This document shows, one piece after another, positions 1 through 11,695 of a stretch of 64,000 bases of DNA. The notes under the pieces were generated by a model, which was given only the letters and a program-made list of their open reading frames with translations, was not told the origin of the DNA and ran no database searches. The translations under genes were made by a program, and so were the position numbers. The stretch covers positions 248,001 through 312,000 of the forward strand of contig MU271155.1 of NCBI GenBank assembly GCA_021432605.1, in the 5' to 3' direction. The stretch is from Coniochaeta sp. PMI_546. Taxonomy: Eukaryota; Ascomycota; Sordariomycetes; Coniochaetales; Coniochaetaceae. Each line of letters starts with the position of its first letter. The stretch's first letter is position 1.

Positions 1-444
1 CTACCTTAGGTATGTCACGTTGATAATTGCATATGTTGAGTTGAATGAGCCAAGGAAACACCATGAAAATCTACAACCACACGTAGTTGCAGCTCAAGAA
101 GGTGTATCAGGTGAACCAACAAACTCCTGTCATTTCTGCTCCATCTCAATGGCAAAATTCCCTCCTGAGGAGGCCGAATATCTACATGATTGACGAACGC
201 TGTGTGCTCGGAACATGTAGAACTACACCGCTAGACAATAAGAAAAGAGCAGAAACAAATTCGACAAGACCGATGTCAAGGACACATTAGAAACGTACAT
301 GTACTGTGTCACCCAGCATTTCCGACGCCCAGCCTACTATCCCCGCTTTGATCAATGATGTAGAGATACTCCGCCCATGTCCCGTAGGCTCTATTGCAAG
401 CCATCATTAGTAAACAACAGATAACAAGTGCCTCCACTATCACA
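1..444. other. gene-free left edge
   Basis: No ORF here has recognisable protein features. It lies downstream of the minus-strand gene that ends at 445 and probably holds its 3' untranslated region. Confidence 0.4.
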
Positions 445-1745
445 CTACACGAGGTCTGATCTCACGGGTGGCACCTCGTCGCCGTCGAACTCATACCATA
501 TCTTGGCTTCGGCAGCCGAGCCGCCGGCCGATCGGGTGATTGGCTGGATCTCCGGCTTGCCGTATGGTCGTGATGATCTCGTCTTTGGCAGGTCGGGTCC
601 GGTGGAGCGAGGAGCGTCTTCCGTGGGTTTCTTGTTCGGGACCTTGGCGCTATTACTCGAATACCTTTTGTCCACGATTCGCTGGTTGCTGTCGTCACAT
701 TCCTGGTCCGTCATCTCTTCCACTGTTTAATGATTAACACTTGGTTAAGCAGAGGCAAGTAGTCAACTCAAGGGCTTGTACATACCCTGATAGCCGAACC
801 TCTCGACGAGCTCTCTCTCGCTCAGTTTGGCCGGCAGACCCTCAATGTGCTTGTGGCACTTGGAGTCCTTGGAGGCAAAATGCCTGATACCACGAGAGGC
901 GCAGAGCGGGTTATCCTTGAAATGATGGGCGAGTTCGAAGCTGTCGTTGCAGAGTAGAACGAAATAGCCAGGACCGACAGAGGGATACTCAAATGCCCAG
1001 TGTTCGCCGACGACCATATAGAGGGGTATCGTCCGACTCTTGGACGAAGCCTAGGATGATTAGACCTGTGGAATGATGGACGTACATACTGTACGCAAGA
1101 CTTGACTTACATCTGGCTCGGCCGTTAACTTAGAGGAAGAGGCACCCAAGGATCTTCTTGTCCTCTTGCTGGGTGGCTCAGTGCTGGATGCCCGTGAGTC
1201 GGTCGAGGGACGCTTCTATGATGTGCTGTTAGTAAACGAGCGACGTAGTAGGCTGGTGGTGGTAATCCTACGGCCTGCGGCTTGCCAACAGGGGGATCAA
1301 CCGTGTCCTCTTCTTGGAGTGAGGGATCCGGAGTGTCCGGCGTGCGAGGCTGCTGCGGGCGGACTTGTGCAGGCGGTGGTGATACCGGGATCGGTTGGGC
1401 CCGCAGGGCATTATGATCAAGAAGGGCTTGACGTAGACTTGGAGGGGTTAGATCACCCTCCGCCTCCCACCGGGCTAGGACTCTATCGGCTCCAAACATG
1501 CTGACAAGGCGGTCTCGGGCTTTTGTTTCTGTCCCTCTGGCAGCGCTGAAGCAATCCTCGAGTTCGTTATGGTGCTTCTGGATGAGCTCCTGGTATTTTT
1601 TGATCGCCTCTATATGTTGTTCTGCATCTTCCACCGTACTCTTCCAAACGTCTTTGGCTATGTTGATCATTGTGTCGATCTGCGTGTCTACCATCGTCTC
1701 GAAGACTTGGTCGAGATCGACAGCAGACCTTGGTGGAATAGACAT
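445..1745 (-). CDS. uncharacterised fungal protein, paralogue 1 (coiled coil plus His/Cys-rich domain)
   Basis: Four exons: 1745-1272, 1215-1111, 1050-786 and 722-445, giving 373 aa with intron phases 0, 0, 1. The first intron has a perfect TACTAAC branch site. The N-terminal ~110 residues look like a helical coiled coil ending in a motif around RVLARWEAEGDLTPPSLRQ. A low-complexity Pro-rich linker and a basic segment (SKRTRRS) follow. The third exon holds a compact domain starting HWAFEYPSVGPGYFVLLC with HHF, IRHF and CH further on, resembling a zinc-finger-like fold. The tail has SNQRI and ends RSDLV. The same exon plan and motifs recur in the gene at 10419-11695. I do not recognise the family, and no function is proposed beyond possible zinc or nucleic-acid binding. 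The in-frame ATG at 1745 is chosen; an upstream TTG is not. Confidence 0.75.
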
Positions 1746-3200
1746 GGCGGGCAACCTTCAGCTGGACGTCCGTGGCGCGGTAGATTAGCTGTTGCTGGGG
1801 AAGGAGAGTAGGTTCAACGTGACAGAGATCAAGGTAAATAAGAGTCAAGTCCGCCCAGGCTTATCAAGAGGTAAAGCTTAAGAGGCCTGAATGGAAGGAG
1901 AAAGACAATCCAAGCTTGAAGGTATGGTCAGATACAGGTATCGACGCAATAAGCAAATGAGAGGACAGAAGACGGAAGCGAAAACACGTACCCGCCACCG
2001 AGATCAAGCAACCGTGCATAGCCTGCTTTTTCTTAAGCGGCAGGGCAAGGAGCGCTCAAAACAGAGAGGCAAGAGAAAGAGCAAACAGACCAAAGGAAAG
2101 CAGTGCCTGAATGCCAAGGCAGTTGCGTCAAGTTGAGGGGACCAAGGAGTTCGCACAGTGCTTTAAATATTTCGTATCCTTACCTTACTTAAAATACTAC
2201 CAAAAACGTGTGGGTCCCGAAGCAAGTGCTATTTAGGTATAATAAGTACAGGCAGGTACTGAAGGTACCTAGGCCGTGTGTTTGCACCTTGATCATTGCC
2301 TAAAACGGTTTGCACATTAGTACCTTGTGTGACGGCGGCAAGTATTAGGTCACTGAACTACAGTGTCCCCACTCCATACTGGTATCAACAACCCTTGCTA
2401 AATCCTTGGTAAACCCTTGCAAAAGCAAGGCTCTATCGGTTAGGCTCGTAAGTTGTTGTAAGGGCCTACTATAATCTAGCACACGAATTGGTAGCCCTCC
2501 ATAGTCTGGTCCTATTATTCACCCTCGACCTCGATTTCGTAGATAGGACGTTAAAATCCTAGGTCTCTGTCAGTCTAACATGCGACAGCGATGCCATTTC
2601 GCGGTGGCTGTCGCTGGCCTAGAAGATTCGATTCCGCGAGGGGTCACTCGGGGCGCGGTCTGCCCTGAAAAAAGCAAGTGATACCAGTTAATGCATGAAA
2701 GATGCTCCCCTTTGATTCGCTTCGCTTTCCCCCCAGGCCCCACCTCTGCTCTAAGCGCCGACTTTTAACAACAGGGCCCGGTTCGCCGTTGCCGCACCGG
2801 CAATCAGTGCAGCCATCAGGCTCGCACTGTACTGACACGAGAGGCGCAGTGCCCACCGGGCACGAAAGCCTTCCGGCAGGGGGTCTCACAGCCTGGACTT
2901 AAAGGCAGCGTTTAGGTAGATCCCGCTGAGACTATGTGATTCTCTAACATTCTACTAACACTGCCAATGGTGATAGCAAAGGACTGAGAAATCTATGCGC
3001 GGTAGGTCAATACCTTTCCGTCATGATTACGCAAAGTCGACGCCAGGATAGGCATAAAATGATAAACCTGCTGCACGAATCGACCCTGAAACCTCTGTGC
3101 TAGCAAGCGAGGTACAGAGCAATGTGCTTCTTTACATGTAGCTGTCTGCCTCCATATTCTGATTTCCAGCAGACAGCGAAAAGCCATCCATGTTTATCGC
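1746..3200. other. intergenic, no supported gene
   Basis: Between the start of the paralogue 1 gene and the 3' end of the DUF7708-like gene I see only short, low-complexity basic ORFs (for example near 1891-2136). A hairpin-capable stretch at about 2581-2615 (arms GCGACAGC and GCTGTCGC) has no clear identity. Confidence 0.4.
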
Positions 3201-5469
3201 CTAGCGTAGCCTGGGACCAGAAAGCTCTATCGAATCAAAGCAGCCTGCAGGGACATTCGCCTCCAGCTTCGCAAGTGTCGAACAGTCTCCAGCCGTGGTT
3301 AACAATATCTTGATGTCGCCTTTCCTCCCTACCCCAGTCGTCGGCCCCACGCTGGCAGCTCGAGCTACAGTGGCAGACACCAGGATTGCGATAACCTCTT
3401 GGAGGCGGCCTTCCACGCATGTCCACTCGAGATGGTCTACTCCGTCGAGCACGACGAAGAGCGAGCTCGTGACAGAATCCACGAGGACCCGCAGAAGCTC
3501 AAGGGCATACGGCCAGCAGCCCCAGAAGTCCTTCTCGAGGTCGAGGAATCTCTGGCGGTCCAGGTCAAAATCCGTTTGGATCGTGGACGGAAGCTGGTCA
3601 ATCAGCTGGCGGATCACGGAGGACACGAGGTCCTGGAGACATCGCTCCGCTCTCTGTTGCTTGTCTCTGCCTTTGTAGACGGACGGCCAGTTGCAGAAGA
3701 ATGCCAACACTGGGAACTGGAGATGAAGACAGGTGTCGACGAATCCGGCTGCTATAGCAGAGACCGAACTTGGATAGATCTCTGTGAAGTCTGTACGAAC
3801 CCATAATACACACGGTCGTTGTACGGTGAGTAGGTCCTCGAAGTAGTGGCCTAGACGTTGTTCGATGAATGGTAGAGAGTCCTCAGAAATTGTGTGGAGG
3901 AACTTCCATGTGTCTTGGTCGATGTAGCAATCGAGTGAGCTCGAGGACATTCGAAGCTCCTCGGCTGAGAACCCTCGTAATACGTGTGCTACAGTCAAAG
4001 TCAGCACCAGCTTCACATCTTTTCGTTACCTTCGGGGTCTAGTGTAGTATGCTGGCTCACTATCTCTGTCCTTCAGGTCTTTCTGGCCAAGATCCTGCAG
4101 GACATCCGGCCCTTGGCTCTGGGACGATGCACCGCCGTTCCCTAGTAGCAATGGAATATGTTGCTGCTCGATAATGAAGCTACCAGTATCGGAAGCATCT
4201 CGAAAATGAAGATCAGTACCGCTGATATTGTTGAATTGTCCCTGCAGTCCCTCCTGATGTTTTTGCTCCAAGAATCTCTCTCGGTCTTCCATCGTCATAA
4301 GTAAAAGCGTTACAATGTTCTTCAAAGCAGTCTGGTTGCGCTTGACATCTTCCAGGTCGACGTAAATACTGACCATGTCTTCATGTTGCCGCTGGGAATA
4401 GTGTTCCAACCGTCGAAGTACCAGATCAAGACTTGAGGCAAGAGACCTTTGCATATCAATGATGATCATGTTATGGGCAATGTTAGCGTTGCGATCGATC
4501 AGAACAGCAAGCCTACGAACGTCCGTCACGCATGACCGGAGTTCGTCGTGAAGACTCGAAGTCAATGACCTCAAGCATTTCTTGGCAGCATTTGAGGTCA
4601 TCCAAAGTAGCACGGCGCGGTAGAAGATGAAGAATTGTGCATAGAGGTAGCAGGCAAGACTCTGAGTGCGCAGGTCATGCTCGGCCACCCTGTCAATGCT
4701 TGATATCTCACCGCAGATCTCCTCCATGCAAGTTGCAAAGTCGAGACAAATGCGGTCATATTCCACTGTTGCCTGTCAACATGTCAGTATAATGGTGGTT
4801 CGTGTTGTAACAGTCTACTACGAGCACTGGGAGAACAAACTTGTACTATCATCTTGGCAACGCCGCAAAACAGGCTGGTGTAGATTGAGTTGTCTGGGAT
4901 GAGACTCCAGAGTGCTTGGAAGGCATCGAGCTTTGAGCAAACACATGACCACACGTAGCCGATCTTCTGACCAATTGTTTTCTCGGCAAACGCATCAGGT
5001 GCATTGAAGTGTTTAATGGCAGAGTTGATCTCGGTTCTGAGTTCCTGAAAAGTTGTGGTGGACTCGATCTTGTGCAAACCCCCTTTGGCCGCGTGTTTGG
5101 ATGACCTGGCGAAGAACCCAAACCTATGCTTCTTTTCTTCTTCGGGAGGCAACGCTTTGTTGAACATGTTGATGCTTTGCTCCAACGCGGTGCTGGACTC
5201 TTCGAGGACAAGGAGTCCCGAACTGCATCCTGTTAGTACGACACAAGACACAAGTCAAGGAGTCTTGGGGCCATTAGGATTTCCTACTCAATAGGATGTT
5301 CTTCTTTTGCGAAGCATTTCTGGCAAAGACAGATCGTCCCCGACAAGATGACAGGGCATGATGAGTCTTTCAGTCGACTCAGAATGTCATCTCGCTCTGT
5401 CTGGGGTTTTTGTTCAATCTCATTCAAATAGCTTCGCAGCGTCTGAACTTGATAGTTATGGCTCGCCAT
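3201..5469 (-). CDS. DUF7708 / NACHT-like (STAND-type) fungal protein lacking a P-loop
   Basis: Four exons: 5469-5288, 5222-4841, 4772-4061 and 3988-3201, giving 687 aa. The join at 4060/3989 uses a GTGAGC donor and a GCTGAC branch about 20 nt before the acceptor. Residues ~120-300 match the helical N-terminal region of fungal NACHT/STAND proteins (DUF7708 as I recall): ALWSLIPDNSIYTSLFCGVAK, then a long helical stretch with LHDELRSCVTDVRRLA. Residues ~430-650 resemble the start of an NTPase module. A hydrophobic Walker-B-like strand (SSLFVVLDGVDHLEW) is present, but no GxxxxGK[ST] P-loop is visible where it is expected. Known relatives act in heterokaryon incompatibility and innate-immunity-like signalling; any such role here is inference. 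It is divergent to the AAA ATPase gene, with 777 bp between the starts. The C-terminus could extend through an unseen exon below 3201. Confidence 0.7.
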
Positions 5470-6246
5470 CGTGGGAACCAAATCGACTCGATGTTAGGCT
5501 GTAAGTTGGATGCAGGGCTACAGCTCCATTGAGAAGCAAATATCCTGCCAAAAAGCTCATTAAGCGTAAGTACCTTAACTTTCTGTGCCACCCAACGTAG
5601 CATTAACGCTAAGAAATGGAGTTCCCCTTGCAAACGGAGCGGGCCGGACCACACAGACAATGCGATGGTGATGGTGACTTCAGGCTGGAAAATGGGGAAT
5701 TTCACAAATCCAGAAGTGGGTGCGGCGCCCAGTACTACAAGTTCTGGAAATATGATGTGACTATCACTCATTTGGTCATGAGTTGTTTTGCATGATTTCC
5801 ATGTCATCGGAAGACGAGCACTGGACTGCAGTGCGGCGTGTCCTTCACTACACGCTATGCCTATTCCTAACCCCTGGTCGTGCGACCTTCCTGCACCACC
5901 TTTCCCTAGCTGAATGCAGCTGAATTCGGCCAACCGAGCTGCAGCTGATAATCAGTTCATGGCGTTCAAGCTAGGGGTTGGCAGTGCCAGCTATCACGTT
6001 ATGCTCACCGGCATGGTCCGGCTATAACCTGTTGCGTCTGGAGTCCCAGAATTGAGAGATTACACTGAAGGTTTATATCAGCAGTGATGACTGCGTATAC
6101 CTGCCCGGCCAAAGGCTCCGTGATATAGGGAGTCCCTGTTGTTATACGTCGAAGATAACTGCATTTATACCCTCCTATTATCTCTTCCTTGCATTGCATT
6201 GCCAACCAAAGCTCCCTGAATTGTTGCTTCGCTACTGGCAAACGTG
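5470..6246. promoter_or_regulatory. shared divergent intergenic region
   Basis: This 777-bp stretch separates the start codons of the DUF7708-like gene (minus) and the AAA ATPase gene (plus), so it should hold both promoters. I see no convincing TATA box or other site. Confidence 0.35.
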
Positions 6247-9216
6247 ATGGGCGACCTTACTCTCCCCGAGCATGAACGCACCGCTGAGCCTGAATCCAGC
6301 CAGCAGACTCCGCACACACCACCTAAGTCCTCCGAAGACGAGAGTCAACGTAAACTTACAGATCAGAAAGTGGCTGCAGGAACTGAACAGGAAGAAGTTA
6401 CCCCGGACAAGCCATCTAGCCGCGGACACCGGGAGAGCGTTAACAGCCACCGAAGACGACCAGAACGACGGCATCGGAACCGCCGCCACGATGGTGGTGA
6501 TTCATCATGTGACTCCGACTCAGGCGATCCTGGTTCACAGAGACACGGCAGGTCGAAGGCCTCAGTGTTCTCTACCGTTGACGAGAGTGAAGATGACTGG
6601 GACAATCCTGTCAGGTATCGCGCCGCCTACATATACGGCTCCGATGATGACGGCCCCGAAGCACCCTGGGAGGAAGACGAACAAGCCCAGAGCAGTCGTG
6701 CCTCGAGCAAGGCAGTGCTCGAGGTGATATACTGTTATAGGATACCCGAGAACAAGGGAATTCGATCTTATTACATGTATCGACATGGTCATCTTGGCCA
6801 CGTTCCCAAAGGGGCGACGAGGACGAGGGAGTCCCGTATCAGGATCCATTCGCAGATGCTGATCAATGCATTTCGGGCCGTGATTGACTTCTACTACCCT
6901 GGCCAAGACTTTATCCGGGATACTGTTGAATTCCGGGATCCGTACCGCTTTCTCTTCCACCATAGGGACAAGCTGAAGTGGTACAAGGACAACCATCCGC
7001 CTCAACATGACCAGAAATACAGGGAAGTGTGCAACCAGCATATCGACATCCTGCTCACCGAGTTGGACAAGCTGATGGGCAAGCGTTATCGTCAGGAAGA
7101 AGAACGCATCAAGCGCGGCGTCATAACCTTTGAGAACCTGTGGATGATCTTCAAGCCGGGCGAGAAGATGTTTGCGAAGGCGGCCGAACCGGAGCAGACT
7201 TGGCCCTCCCTCTTGGTTGACATTAGGGGAGGAATATTCAAGGGGAAAGAGAAGCCGTACTGGGTTCATGTCTGGTTCGTGTTCTTCAACGGAGTCACTT
7301 TCGAGCGCATGCGAGACAGGGGCGCGATTCGTCCATTCGAGGGTGAGAAGGAGATCACTTCGTTGATGACATACCCACAGCAGTTCCATAAGGACACGGA
7401 TGAAGATAGAGCGAGATATGGTGGGAGGACTCTTGCTGAGCAAATGGCTGTCTGGGGTGAGAGGTACTGGGAGTTGAGGAGACCGAGACTGATGGAGTTT
7501 CATGGCGAATGCATGAACCCTAAATCTCTTCTGGTCAGTCATCGTCCACTTATTAGTGTCACAGATATCTAGAGCATCTCACTGATCATTTTTTTTTGGT
7601 TTTCTTGCATAGGTCAATGGCCGGGTAATGGTTGACTTTTACGCCTTCCGCTCCAGGCCCGAGCGGTTCACATCCGAATGGGACCGGCCAATCCGCCGCG
7701 ACGTGGACCTGAGCGAATCTTCTGACTCCGGGTCAGGATCTGAGAGCGAGCGCCTGCGACGACGAAAGAAGGCCCGACGAGTGACTAGATTATCTCCGCA
7801 GGAAAAAGCCAGGGAAAGCATAACCAGCCAAGGTTGTGAATGCGAAGCATGTTCTAAACTTGAACGAGATGTCACCACGGGACAGAATACGACTTATCGC
7901 CATTATGACGGCATCGAGCCGAGCGACGACCCGCCTGTGGACAAGCAAAACTTCTTCTCCCTGTGCGACAGAAGTGTTTTCGCATTTGCTCTCAAAGAAC
8001 GACGTTGGGGTAAGTAACGCCCCTCAAGCAGGCGGTCTGTTGGCCGAGATCCTCTGGTTTGTTTACAATGACCTAGTTCGCCTCGACATCGAAGGCCTCT
8101 CCGTCCCAACATTTGACCAGAACCTGTTCGAGTACCTCGTCCTGCCCCGTCAGATAAAAGACACATTAGAGGCCCTGGCACTCAACAACAGCGACGGAAA
8201 GTTCTCGGCCGACTTCATCCGTGGGAAAGGGGAAGGACAAGTATTCCTGCTCCATGGCAGTCCAGGGGTGGGCAAGACATGTGCCGCAGGCAAGTTTGTT
8301 CCTAGCCAGCAGTCGGACACGTACACGGTAGCAGCGCGTCTAGACAGAAGTCTCCTGCCAGTACCTACGCCCGAGGACATGTGAAGTGCTAACTCTAGAT
8401 CATAGAGTGCATTGCCGAGATGGCAGAACGGCCATTACTGTCAATCACCAGTGGTGACTTGGGCACTAAGCCTGACGAGTTTGACGCCAATCTAAGGATG
8501 TACTTCAGGCTTGGCGAATCCTGGAACGCCATTGTCCTCATTGATGAAGCCGATATCTATTTCGAAGCCAGAGTCGAAACAGACATTGAGCGCAATGGGC
8601 TCGTTTCGAGTGAGCATAATCCCGGTTGTTGTTGACTTGTTTCTACATATAGGTACCAGATACTGACGTTATACACGCTATCCACATGAAGTCCTGCTTA
8701 GGGCCCTAGAATACTACAGGGGGACCATCTTCCTCACTACAAATCGCATAGGGGTAATGGATGAGGCATTCACTTCTCGGATCCACGTGTCGTTCGGGTT
8801 TCCCGATCTCACCGACAATGACCGCGAGAGAATTTGGAGGAACAACTTCAGTCGTCTTACACGAGATACCGACATGGAGATTTCGGAAACGGCTAAGACC
8901 TACATCTCGACTACAGAAATCCGGAGTCTTAGGTGGAACGGCAGACATATCCGTAACGGTGAGTTTGCAATATATTTTGACCGCACCATGGCACCTTTTA
9001 ACTGACGTATGTCTCCCCTCGCTAGCATTTCAGACTGCTGTCGCCCTTGCCATGGCAGACAAGTCTCACAATGGCAAGCGGTTGACTGAAAATCACCTCC
9101 AGGACGTTGTCAGGCTGTACCTGGAGTTCAACGAGTACCTGGATAAGGTCCATAAGGACATGTCTCCTCAAGAGATTGCGGCTCGAAAGAGGATTAGGGC
9201 TCCGGTTGGTTCGTAG
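6247..9216 (+). CDS. DUF7025-type AAA+ ATPase
   Basis: Six exons: 6247-7533, 7613-8009, 8077-8289, 8406-8609, 8692-8958 and 9026-9216, giving 852 aa. The N-terminal ~130 residues are charged and disordered. Residues ~150-560 are the DUF7025-like region (RDKLKWYK, VITFENLWMIFKPGEK, YWVHVWFVFFNGVTFE). The AAA module follows: Walker A GSPGVGKT (~residue 623), Walker B AIVLIDEAD (~675), sensor-1 FLTTNR (~712), SRH DEAFTSRIHVSFGF and WNGRHIRN. The third intron (8290-8405) has a GC-AG boundary with donor AG/GCAAGT. The fourth (8610-8691) has TACTGAC 25 nt before an unusual AAG acceptor. Both joins restore family sequence (KTCAAECIAEMAERPLL and VSILLRALEYYRG). This family is widespread in filamentous fungi and largely uncharacterised. 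The ATG at 6247 is the first in frame; the ORF opens at a GTG just before it. Confidence 0.88.
8290..8405 (+). other. GC-AG intron in the AAA ATPase gene
   Basis: The exon ends AAGACATGTGCCGCAG and the intron starts GCAAGT, the best-known GC donor context. The acceptor is ATAG at 8405. Splicing gives G+AG = Glu and continues the conserved ECIAE segment directly after Walker A. No GT donor nearby does this. Confidence 0.75.
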
Positions 9217-10418
9217 AAGTAGGATATCTGTTAGCGGTGCGACTTTCTTGAGTTTTAGCATATAATATATTTGTGATCTGCTGCAACAGGATCAGCTACA
9301 TGTCACCTTGGCATGGAATCTCTAATAAGCGATATTTTGTGTTAATTATTGTGTCATTCCATCTCTATACTTGGGCCCGAAATTCCGCCTGTAACTTCGT
9401 GTCTTCAAGGCCGCCTCCCGGCCTACGTGGTGGTATAAAGCACGGCCATATGGCTCGTGCATTCCCTTATATATCGATTCGCCGACGCCACTCAGCCTGC
9501 ATCTACACTCTGTCGGCACCAAGTGTGGTGTCACAAAGGCACCAGCCACACTGCGGGGGAAGGAGAGGCTTAAGGCAGGGATTACGTGTGAATCTCTCCA
9601 CGAGATTCTGGAGACTTACTTTCAATCTCTCGGGTAGTATTCTAGGTGGGACATGAAACCAGTATTATGTCACTCCTGGGAAGGTTCACGGTAGGACTTG
9701 TGAACCTCATGTATCTAGAATAGAACTATATAGGGGAGATACCTGGACTCACTTCCAGGGGGAAAAGACAAGCGTTCAAGTGCTGGTTGATCTACCACCC
9801 TACCTCGCAACATGTGGCTAGTGGCTGGCTGATATCGGTAACGACGCCTGGTTATTTCTCCTGGTATAAGTTCAGCGTTGTTCAGAGACTTCAGATATTG
9901 GGACACAACAGCACTAGCAAGGTTCACTCCGACTCTAGTCAAAGCATGCTGCTTGGTTACCAGTTTTGGATCGGCGACGAGACTAGCAAAATCGCGTCGT
10001 GTTCTAAGAACAACGGCCGGCGGGCTACAACGGAGGTTGCCGAGCCATTTCTGACTCTCCTCACAGTTGTTCTACACTTCTTCAACCACGGAAGGTATCT
10101 CCTTAGAGATTATTATGTTCTTGAAAGTTAAGGGAATAATACAGTCTGTTTGGTACGGTTTCCACCATCCACCTACTCGTGTTCAATCACCTCCCTTAGA
10201 TCATGCAATAATAACCCAATTTTATCTAGAGCAGGCACCTGTACCTTATATATACCATATCCGGAAAGCCTTTCCCCATTGAACGTTATCCATCTCCCAA
10301 ACCTCACTCGTCACTACGGTCCCAAGAGAGGCCCATTCCTGGCAGCATACTGATGGTGAATGGATATGGCTAATGTCATACTGTGATCAGCTGCCAGTCC
10401 ATTTGATCCATCTAGCCA
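9217..10418. other. intergenic, tail-to-tail, no supported gene
   Basis: This is convergent space between the AAA ATPase and paralogue 2 genes. ORFs at 9273-9656 and 9787-10131 show no domain, coiled coil or credible start, and I do not call them. Confidence 0.4.
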
Positions 10419-11695
10419 CTAGAGATCCGATCTCACTTCTGGTATATAGTCCTCCACCGTGGGCGGAACATAGACGCTGTCGTGCGAGCCCATGTCCGCC
10501 TCTGGGGCGCTGCGCTGAGTGCTGTGAACAGGAGCTTTCCTGTAGGTGAACTTTGACTTCTGCTTCTTGGCTAGTCGCTCGTCTTCAATGCGTTGATTGC
10601 TGCTCCGGTAGCTCTCTTCTGTCATATCCTCGACTGCGTGATCGAAGGGTCAGATAATGCTTTCAAGATCTCGAGGAGTGGAGCGGGGAGGTGAGACTAC
10701 TAACCAAGATAGCCGTATCGTTGCATTATCATCGACTCCGACACCTCATGGAGGGGAAGGTCGAAATAATCATCGTGGCATTCGTGTTCTTTTGTGTAGT
10801 GTTTCAGGGCACGCTGGAAGAGCCAAGGGTCTGTCTGGAAGCGGAAGGCGTCTCTATCGTCGTCCTTGCAGATCAGAACATAAAAGCCAGGTCCGGTGGT
10901 GGGGGACCTGAAAGCCCAGTGGAAACCGTCAACTTCATAGAACATGACGGTGCCACGATAACGCTGCGATTGAACAGGCTGCCACTTGTTAGTTTGGAAG
11001 ACCAGAGCCCGGCAGAGCCGCATGGGAATGTATGGCTTACAGTTCCTTCTTCTGAAGGCCGGAATGTGTAGTCGCTGTTCGAGGTTCTGTGCCTCTTATT
11101 TGCAGTTGAATCCGATGAGGTATCGGTGGCTTCGAAGGAACGTTTCGCCTAGACAATTCAGGTTGATGTTAGTTGACGCTGCTTGATGGCAAGACATCAG
11201 TAGGAAATTAGTAGACATAGGTCATTGTACCGATGAAGAGCTTTCCCTCGATGTCTCAGAAGCTTGCGCAGACAGGGTCATCTCGTATTGCATAGCTTTG
11301 TCTGAGACTGATGGCTCGCTAAGCTGCTGATGGGTGCCCTGATCGTCTGGAAATAGGGTCTGACTGAGTAGCAAGTGAGAACTTCCGCGCAGTTCACCGA
11401 GCAATCCACGGATGCTAGGAGGCACCAGTTCGCCCTGTGCTTCCCACACAGGACGAACCCTATCAACAGGGAAGTTGCTGACGAGATAGTCGAAGTCCTG
11501 CTTCGTGGTATCCTCCATGGATTGGAACTCTATTTCAGCAGCCTCGAGCTCGCGCCTTATTGTCTCCAGGCGACCCCTAAAGGACTGCTCTCGTCGGCGC
11601 CACTCATTGCGAATGTTATCAATAAAAGTGACGGTAGCGATCTCAACCGCCTTTTGGACTGCGGTGTCCCTGAAAGAGGTTCTTGAGTCGCTCAT
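10419..11695 (-). CDS. uncharacterised fungal protein, paralogue 2
   Basis: Four exons: 11695-11231, 11148-11041, 10978-10705 and 10633-10419, giving 353 aa with phases 0, 0, 1 exactly as in the gene at 445-1745. Aligned landmarks are RVRPVWEAQGELVPPSIRGLL (helical N-terminus), the basic second exon KRHRTSN, HWAFRSPTTGPGFYVLICKD with later HY and CH, RYGYLVEDMT, SNQRIEDER and a terminal RSDL. Identity is modest but the order and intron positions match, so this is an old duplicate. The acceptor of intron 2 could instead lie 12 nt further on. Function is unknown. Start is at the first in-frame ATG; a GTG further upstream opens the ORF. Confidence 0.75.

Noticed and set aside
1891-2136. 81-aa ORF rich in Lys, Arg and Gln
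   Set aside because: Low-complexity composition, no domain and no conserved partner; likely chance.
2570-2660. Hairpin GCGACAGC...GCTGTCGC followed by ATTCGATTCC, possible tRNA or structured RNA
   Set aside because: The stem is real but the T-arm does not pair; no known RNA family fits.
6562-7542. 326-aa minus ORF opposite the AAA ATPase
   Set aside because: It is an antisense shadow of the DUF7025 region, whose plus-strand reading is clearly conserved.
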